64,000 nucleotides of DNA, from NCBI GenBank assembly GCA_012861695.1, contig JAAOOA010000453.1:166501-230500 (forward strand). Reading direction: 5' to 3'. Positions 56,481 through 64,000 of the stretch are shown piece after piece. Position 1 is the first letter of the stretch. Each line of letters begins with the position of its first letter. The translations under genes were made by a program, and so were the position numbers. The stretch is from Trematomus loennbergii. Lineage: Eukaryota; Chordata; Actinopteri; Perciformes; Nototheniidae. Below the pieces are notes generated by a model. That model made no database searches, had not been told where the DNA came from, and was given only the letters and a program-made list of their open reading frames with translations.

Positions 56481-57641
56481 TAGGGCTGTGCATCTTCACT
56501 GGTCTCACGATTCGATTCGATTACGATTATCCTGTCAACGATTCGATTCAATTCGATATCCCGATGCATCACGATTCATACCAATGCGTTGCATTCTCAA
56601 TTTTCTATATTACTGCACATGGCTTATTTTTCATCAATGCATACATGCAGTAAATACATATGAACTCTCTTTTTATTATTTAGAAAGTGCTTCAGAAATC
56701 AATAACATAAATGTCTTGACATAAATTTATAAACCAAAATTAATTAATTGTATAGGTCTAGCCTCCCTATATCTGTGTGTGAAGTTGTTCCATCCTCAAA
56801 AACAAAAAACTAATGCTTCTGCAGTCTAGCTGCAGCTTCTAGCAACGGTCTTCTGTTAAAGAAAGGACACTGAAGGTCCTGAATGTGGCATCACACACAG
56901 GACTTGAGTCTGAACACAGCAGACAACAGGAGTATTTACAACAGCATATACAAACAAAAATACTGCATGTGGGTGCACACTTACATTCTCTGTCTTACTG
57001 TTACATAAATCCCATGAATGTATGAGATTAAGTTAGCTTCATCTCAATCAGTGATTAAGTGAATAATAAAGTTTCTATCGGGTCACTATCAGCCTGTCAC
57101 TCATTATTTTCGGGGGGGCGGGGTTGGAGGAACGGAGGAGACGGTGATCGCGGAAGCTTTTTTCCTCCGCCTTCACAACTTTACACACGTATATAATAAT
57201 ATCGTCTGAAAATTGCTAGAGGACATTCATACTCTGCAATCCAAGACTTAATTAAATCCACCAAAAACCTGACATGATTGTAACGCGATTATTTTTGAAA
57301 AACATAAATCCTTGTGTCTCTGAGCCGCAGCGACACGGAGTGATTCAGAACGGGTCCTTCTGCTGTTGGTTCTGGACTGGTGTTCTTGTGTTGGGGATAA
57401 AGCAGACTGCTCCCTGTTTGGTGTCGCTGTGCCGCTGTCAGTCTGTTCCCTGATCTCTGCGTCACTGACCGATTTGATATTAAAGTGACAGAAAAAAAAA
57501 CGTTATATAAAGCCGCGGCCGGAAAATCAGGAAGCAACGTTACTACGCTATAATCGGTTATCTTCCGTCACTGCATCGAGACCGAATCGTCCACGTCCAC
57601 ATCGCAATGCATCGTAGAAACGATTATTTCCAACACCCCTA
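56481..57641. mobile_element. Non-autonomous hAT element with 8-bp target duplication
   Basis: The left end TAGGGCTGTGCATC and the right end CCAACACCCCTA are imperfect inverse complements. ATAGGCAG lies directly outside both ends (56473-56480 and 57642-57649), the 8-bp duplication expected for hAT. The interior is non-coding, with repeated ATTCGATTCGAT-type motifs near both ends and no transposase. Confidence 0.9.
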
Positions 57642-57649
57642 ATAGGCAG

Positions 57650-58006
57650 TATAGGTGAATGCTAAGGGCGCATCCATCCATGGGGGGCGCCGGAAATTGG
57701 GGGGAAGAAAAAAAAAATATTAATAGTATTAACGATATTTGATAACAAAACAATTTCCAAATTTGGGATCAATAAAGTATATTATTATCCTATCTTAGCA
57801 GAACTAGGCATACATAGCGTACAGCGCCCATAAACTATGGCAGGGTCTGCAACCTTTTTGACCAAAAGAGCCATTTTGCCCCCTTTTCCACCAATTTTTG
57901 TCTGGAGCCACAAAACATATCTGATAGCTTGATAGCCTATAACGTTGTATATATAGTTATATGATAGACAAAAACTACAGTTCTTTTGCATGTATTATTT
58001 ATTACA
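57650..58006. other. Spacer with a hAT-like end
   Basis: At 57841 CAGGGTCTGCAACCTTTTTGACC followed by AAAAGAGCCATTTTG resembles another hAT MITE terminus. No gene is seen. Confidence 0.4.
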
Positions 58007-58487
58007 TTAAAGGGGACCTATCATGCAAAATGCACGTGTGTACGTCTTTTATACATGAATATGTGTCCCCGGTGTTCCAGGGAACTCACCAAGTGTCAGA
58101 AAACACAACCCTCTCTATTTTCCTCCATACCCAAATCTCTAAAAAAGGGGCTGCAACGGATCTGATAAAAACTGATCCAGATTTGAACACTGTCCTGAGG
58201 TCAGGACGGTGGCGCTACGGCTATTGGGCCAACTCCACCAATCAGGAGGAGACAGCCACGGCCATTGCCGTTCGAAAGCGCTGGAGACGCTGTAGTACAT
58301 ATGCCAGGCCTGTAGATGGTGCTGTTCTCACTGAATCTGCCCAGAGCTAGAAATTGTCAAATTGAGCGAAATGAGGCATGGCCAAAATGCATGATCTGTT
58401 TGGTATTTTGAAAAAAAAAAAGTATAAATATGCCTTATATGGTCCTACACTATATTATTCAAATATAGCATGATAGGTCCACTTTAA
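58007..58487. mobile_element. TTAA-flanked MITE, copy D2
   Basis: Duplicate of 20404-20882, with the same inverted ends and TTAA flanks. Confidence 0.85.
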
Positions 58488-58705
58488 ATAAAACTGGCGC
58501 AAAGACGAGAAAAGTGTCAGCAGTGTGTAGCTTGTGCCCATGAATGAATGACAGACTGCACAGCTTTACCTGTCCGATAGAGAGTAGGACATGAACATCT
58601 TAGACAAAAACTACAGTCCTCTGCACATTTGAAGAAAATGAATATAATTTAAATGGGCCCACTTTGAAATAAATAAAACCTATAGCTGCACCCTAAAAAG
58701 AGTTA

Positions 58706-59430
58706 AAGCTCCCATGTCATGCTTTTCCAGTTATTACCCGTCCCCTTGTGTGTTATGAAGGTTTTTATGCATGTAAACGGTGTGCAGAGTCAAAACCCTC
58801 AAAGTACACCCTGTAGCGAGTAAAACTCTAACACAGAAAATACCTCCCCAAAACGCCTCGTTGGAGATACGTCACTGCCCATTTGAGTCCCCGGAACGAA
58901 ATGGACCAATCCCGAAGAGCTATGGCCACACCCAGCGGCGCTGGCCGCACCCTCTGCCAGCCTAACATTTACTGTTGGAAGCTCTGGTTCAGTTCACAAT
59001 CGATCCAGTCATGCCACTGCCAAGGACCTGTTTCCTGAAATGTGAGGAGAAATCTGAGCTGTTTGTCCTACCGACGGAAGAACCACGACGAAGTCAGTGG
59101 TTGAAATGTCTTTTTAACACTGTTCCTTCAGAGGTTCGAAGAACCGGCATTTCACAGACGAAAGCTTCCAAAACATTGCCCAGTTTGAAGCCGGATATGC
59201 ACAGCATTTGAAACTGAAGAACGATGCTATTCCTAGTTTGTTTGGACGTTTGGAGCAGGGGAAGATTCGGGTACACAACCTGCAAGTTTGCATTGTTATT
59301 TGTGTATTTATCAAACAAGACTGTTTAAATGTGTAAACTGTGTTGGACTGCTAAGCCATTGACACAGTGCTAACTGTGCTAACTAAGTTGCTAGCGTTTC
59401 CATATATCAACTCTAATATCAGCAGATGGC
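58706..59430 (+). repeat. Repeat with THAP-like remnant, copy D2
   Basis: Duplicate of 21100-21825. The frame VMPLPRTCFLKCEEKSELF begins near 59008, with the same one-base frame change before HFTDESF. The continuation reads SLFGRLEQGKIRVHNL up to the donor-like site, which is clearer than in D1. Confidence 0.45.
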
Positions 59431-59434
59431 CTTG

Positions 59435-60170
59435 TATACATGTATCTCATAGCAGGAGAATGAATGATCCTGCAGGAACTGCCGGAGATCATCGAAAAGG
59501 CAGCCGCCTGGAGAGCTCTCCTCGTTCCCCGCTCAGGAGAGCTCTCTTGCCGGTGGCAGGAGTGTTTCTCCCGGGTACAGACCCGCCAGGAGTGACACCG
59601 GTCTCGCCGCGCTTCCCGGCCATCCGGAAGTGCCAGGAGGGAGCGGCGGGCGGCCCTAGGAGCCTGAAGGCTCCGGTGTCCTCATACGTCCCCCTCACTA
59701 AGGGGTTAACAGATGTTGGTTTCCAACCGCGCCTCCCCTGGAGCCGAACCTGACGGCATTGTTCGGGGTGAAGCAGGCCAGCACGGTCGCCCCACGTCGT
59801 CCCTTGCTTTCCTCCCCGGGGACCAGTTGTGTCCGCCAGACTGACCGAATGCATCAGTGTGCCTTCCAGGCGTCTGCAGCGGCGAACAACATCGCTCTGC
59901 TGTCTCACTCCATAGTGTCCTTAGTGTTAACCTCGGTTAATAACCTCCAGAGCTCGCGGCATTCCTCTGTCCGAGATACGTCTCCTACACACGGTCATAA
60001 TAAGCCCATGAGCGCCGTTATAACGCCTCATGTGGACAGCACTGCATACACCTCCACTCATCCCCTGAGCGTGTATGCGCTGCATGATGAGAGCCTGAGT
60101 GAAACGCAGCGTGTGGAGGCTCCCTCGCAGCCCTTTTCGGTCCAGGCCCACCTTGGGTTGCCTCATGGGC
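59435..60170 (+). mobile_element. DIRS ORF1 fragment, copy D2, left part
   Basis: Matches 21830-22735 of D1. It has 72 bp more at the start (LQELPEIIEKAAAW) and lacks about 245 bp around LLDAPISPDGLF. It is interrupted at 60170 by the foldback element. Confidence 0.7.
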
Positions 60171-63126
60171 CAACACACTCTCACTCCTTAAACGTCCAGG
60201 AGCGACGCTTGGTCAGGGTCCCGTGGCGTGCAGTTGGGACGCGCCGAGGCTCCTTCAGCTTCATAAACGGACGCAAAGAGCTTTCAACTGATTGCAATGT
60301 ATTCCCATCGGCGGCGATATTTGACGCTTAGGGAAGCACCGCATCGGTCCATGTCGGCGGCATTTAAAGGCAATGTGAGCGTCCATTCCCATTGGATAAC
60401 GGAGGATTTTACACCCGGAAGTAACTATTCTCCTTACTGTCGATTGATTTTACAGTGATATCTGCACTACTCATCAACTCAAAAACACCAGATTATCCTT
60501 GTTAATTACACAACATTGATTGGTTTAAATTGTGTACAATGCTTTTGTGTTTTTCCCCTTCGATTCGGAGAAACAAATATTTTTTCGGAGTTTAGGATGG
60601 CAGAAGACACTACACTACCCAGAATCCTCAGCTATTGTTTGGGACTACACCATGTGCTTTGTTGACAAACCCCGTGATTAGTTCTCAAGCTCTGTGATTG
60701 GATGTTGGAGTGGCAGTGCGCAAAGTTTACACCGCGTCAAACAGCACTTTGAAATGGAATGAAACCCATCGACGGCACACTATCCAAATCAAGACTCGAA
60801 CGTGTCCTACCCCCCCCCCCCCCCTTAGTCACAGGCTCCTCCAACAGTGCAACACAATAAAACAGATACACAGAAAAAATAGTGCAAGTAAATACAAAAA
60901 AAAAATAGTAAAAAGTTAAATAGTGCAATAAGAGTCTATATACAAGTGATTGGAATATGATATATTAGACAAATAATTTCTAAGTAGCAGCCAGATGAAT
61001 GTTGGATGTTGTTTCAAAGTTCAGGTGTTTAATAGTCTTCTGGCCTGTGGGATGAAGCTGTCCCTGAGTCTGGTGGTTTTAGTCCGGATGCTGCAGTACC
61101 GCCTGCCAGACGGCAGCAGACAGAACAGTTTGTGGCTGGGGTGATGGGGGTCTTTATAATCCTGAGGGCTTTCTTTAAGGTTAACCTGGTATTTTTACTA
61201 ACTTTATTTTAGTTACTTTACAGATTTGGATTAATGATGTGAAATATAAACAACCCTTAAATCAGACTTTAGTTACACCTGAGTAAAATTCAGTGAAGGT
61301 GATTGTCAAGTGCCAACAATCAGGCGAGATATTTGATAGTTGGTGCTTGAGAAGACAAAAAAAGCATATTCATTACTCGTTATTCTCTAATTGTTCATCA
61401 GAAACTGTATATAATGGCTATATTGCACATCCCTTTCAAGATTTTCAAAGGTTTATTGAAATATCATATACACAACTACGGTGTAGTTATGCAATGATGA
61501 CAAACTTGGGTCATAGGTTCCTCAACAAGAGATCTATCAATATGTGTGTACCTCCACCATTAAACTGTCCTATTCTGCACATTTCTTATTCTATCTACAT
61601 ACATCTTATAAGAGTATAATAAATATGTATAATATCGGTTAAATAAGTGCTTCAACATAGTTAACATTGCAGGAAAGTTGATTGTCGAGTCCCAAAACAA
61701 ACCATGCAATATATTAAAGTACTTTGTCAGGCTTAATATAGATACCCCCAAAGCTTTTTGCTTACATGTATTAAAAGAAGACCTTAACCTAAAGTATTAT
61801 TTAATGTTTAAATAAAGCCTAATTAGTTTGTCTGTTTTGCACATCCTCCTATTAATATCTTTGTACATCCGGCACTAAACTGTTTTATTCTAGATACCAT
61901 TTACAGTATCTTCTTGATATTTTCTATTCTATATTTCTATCATTGACCTTCTACTTTCCTCCTATTTTGTATATACTCTTAATATTTAAATGTTTTCATA
62001 AAATATAACACATTCAAAAGTGCTTTACAAAAATGAAAGACATTACGAAAAAGGCATTTTAAACAGTCATTAAAAAGCAACACAATCTACCTGCATTGCA
62101 ATTACTCTAAACGTGTAATAACGTGCTTTAACCAGTAGGAGGTGCGGGTTAAAAAGCTGTCAAGTTTACAGTGTTAACAAAATAAAATATACTGCTGTTT
62201 CTGGTTTAGTTTACGACGGATATATTCTGTTATTGTTTTGATATTTGTAACACAAAAGCGATGTAAAAAACCCACAGCAACACAGAAAAGATGGTCTTAA
62301 CATGACCCAGCGGTCTAGTAGTTAATAAAAAACAATAATATCAAAACAAAAATTACTACTAACTTTATTGTGAAATTAAAACAGAACGGTAAAAGAATAG
62401 TTTCCGGTCTATTCTGAGGCCCGATCTCTGTAGATAAATAAAGAACTACGACAGATGTGTAATATTTAATGCAGCCGAACCATTTATTACAATGCATTCA
62501 TGTGATGACTTTCAAAGAGTAAAGCAAGCACTGCTGAATAAAGTATGATTTTATCTTTTACGAAACGTTTTTTATATGGAATGCAGTTGGAGGTCAACCA
62601 ATCACAGAGCTTGAGAACTAATCACGGGGTTTGTCAAACAGAGCACATGGTGTAGTCCTACACGATAGCTGAGGATTCTGGGTAGTGTAGTGTCTTCTGC
62701 CATCCTAAACTCCGAAAAAATATTTGTTTCTCCGAATCGAAGGGGAAAAATACAAAAGCATTGCACACAATTTAAACCAATCAATGTTGTGTAATTAACA
62801 AGGATAATCTGGTGTTTTTGAGTTGATGAGTAGTGCAGATATCACTGTAAATCAATCGACAGTAAGGAGAATAGTTACTTCCGGGTGTAAAATCCTCCGT
62901 TATCCAATGGGAATGGACGCTCACATTGCCTTTAACTGCCGCCGACATGAACCGATGCGGTGCTTCCCTGAGCGTCAAATACCGCCGCCGATGGGAATAC
63001 ATTGCAATCAGTTAAAGCTCTTTGCGTCCGTTTATAAAGCTGAAGGAGCCTCGGCGCGTCCCAACTGCACGCCACGGACCCTGACCAAGCGTCGCTCCTG
63101 GACGTTTAGGGAGTGAGAGTGTGTTG
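60171..63126. mobile_element. Foldback DNA element with arms of about 540 bp
   Basis: The left arm starts CAACACACTCTCACTCC and the right arm ends with its inverse GGAGTGAGAGTGTGTTG; the arms pair from about 60171-60705 to 62588-63126. CATGGGC (left) and CACGGGC (right) flank it. D1 has the uninterrupted sequence GCCTCACGGGCAGCGG at 22730, confirming insertion. The interior carries a C-tract, a teleost repeat with GATGAAGCTGTCCCTGAGTC (61045-61130), and at 61800-62340 an inverted copy of sequence found at 19790-20400. No transposase was recognised. Confidence 0.85.
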
Positions 63127-63679
63127 CACGGGCAGCGGCGGCGAGGGCTCTAGCGTGGCTCGTCGCCAAGACGACCACAGAACATCTCGAGCATGTGCTC
63201 TCAGAGTGTTTCTCAGAGTGAGCGCGTGTGTCTGATGGACAGATGGATGAGCAGGCTGATCAGCAGAGGGTACACCCTGCAGTTCGCCTCTCGCCCCCCA
63301 CAGTTCAATGGGATACAGGAAACACTCCTGTCATCCCAGGAACAGTGTCTTGCGCTCCAGAGCTGCAGGAACTCCTGTTGAAAGAGGCTGTTTCCAGGGT
63401 TCCTCAAAGGGAGGAAAACAGCCTTCGTCCCCTCATGGAGAATATTCATGTTATGCTATATTCCAGGGACTGTGATGCGCCATTCGCATGGCGCAATAGG
63501 TTATTATCTGAGCAGGTGTGTCTGTGCTTCTAGTACCGGGCGGACCCAGTGGGGCGCAGACTACATCTTGCTTCGCCCTTAACCCAATAGCGATAGCCTT
63601 AGAGGGTGAAGCCATATACATAGAACTGAAGTTACCTACTGTAACTCCAGCTTCTATGAGTATTGGCGTAGCCCTCTAA
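63127..63679 (+). mobile_element. DIRS fragment, copy D2, right part with hairpin
   Basis: Matches 22736-23288: ORF2 start (MDRWMSRLISRGYTLQFAS at about 63236) and the terminal hairpin at about 63595-63679. Confidence 0.7.
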
Positions 63680-64000
63680 TGGCGCATTTCCACCACACGG
63701 TGGCCTCGGCCACGCTCGGTACTGCTTGGCCGCGTTGGGCCTTAACAGGGCCGCTCACTTCATGCTGCGCTTCCATTACAGTTTAGGAACTGGGGTAGTT
63801 ACTATAGTAACGCAGTGTAGGCGGAGCGACGCTGCATACAACTGCCGTGACGTCATCTTCAATGCGACACAACTCACAAAACACGCAACAATGGAGGATG
63901 TGGATACCATCGTTTCCTTGTTTCTGTGTCTGTGGTGTTTTATCACAGCAAGAAGGAACACTTTGTTTCGGAAAAGGCGGCTTATAGCAAGACGTAATAG
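63680..64000 (+). mobile_element. Harbinger element, copy D2, left end (runs off the window)
   Basis: Begins TGGCGCATTTCCACCA after TAA (63677-63679), as at 23289. The first transposase exon starts with ATG at 63891 (MEDVDTIVSLF) and is cut by the window edge. Confidence 0.9.

Overview
The window is nuclear DNA of a ray-finned fish, most likely a percomorph. The basis is a two-exon C2H2 zinc-finger gene with the coiled-coil first exon and acidic linker familiar from large percomorph zinc-finger clusters, together with a typical teleost mix of transposons: hAT, Tc1/mariner, PIF/Harbinger, DIRS, APE-type LINEs, a tRNA-derived SINE and many MITEs. Most of the 64 kb is repetitive. No rRNA, intact tRNA gene or CRISPR array was seen.

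The layout is dominated by segmental duplication. Unit A (about 380-16480, +), unit B (about 27795-35895, inverted) and unit C (about 45285-56118, +) are copies of one block: a BED-finger hAT remnant, LINE and minisatellite material, a Tc1 element carrying a MITE, a TTAA-ended repeat, the zinc-finger exon 2, and a shared tail. A second block D is present twice in direct orientation (D1 about 20404-23700, D2 about 58007 to the window end). It holds a TTAA-flanked MITE, a THAP-like remnant, a DIRS fragment and the left end of a Harbinger element. A-D1 and C-D2 therefore look like a tandem duplication with a period near 37-41 kb, with B as an inverted copy between them. B and C face each other across about 9.4 kb of mostly single-copy DNA.

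Only copy B has an open zinc-finger gene: exon 1 (36192-36378) joins in matching phase to exon 2 (29269-30176) on the minus strand, giving four fingers behind an acidic linker. Copies A and C are orphan, frameshifted exon 2 copies with nine and seven finger units. The single-copy spacer 36-45 kb holds a RING-like terminal exon (+) and a multi-exon BEN-domain gene (-), both small and easily missed.

The best-preserved transposon is a 4.3 kb PIF/Harbinger element (23289-27591) with TAA target duplications, terminal inverted repeats, a DDE transposase and a three-exon Myb/SANT-like partner, inserted at the end of a DIRS inverted repeat. Other notable elements are a LINE whose N terminus carries a 2A-like NPGP motif, a hAT element with a perfect 8-bp target duplication, and a 3 kb foldback element with arms of about 540 bp present in D2 and absent from D1.

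Many reading frames fail by single-base losses in short homopolymers or short tandem repeats (transposase, Myb partner, BEN gene, zinc-finger copies). This may be genuine decay, but it is also what an incompletely polished long-read assembly looks like, so 'pseudogene' calls here are provisional.
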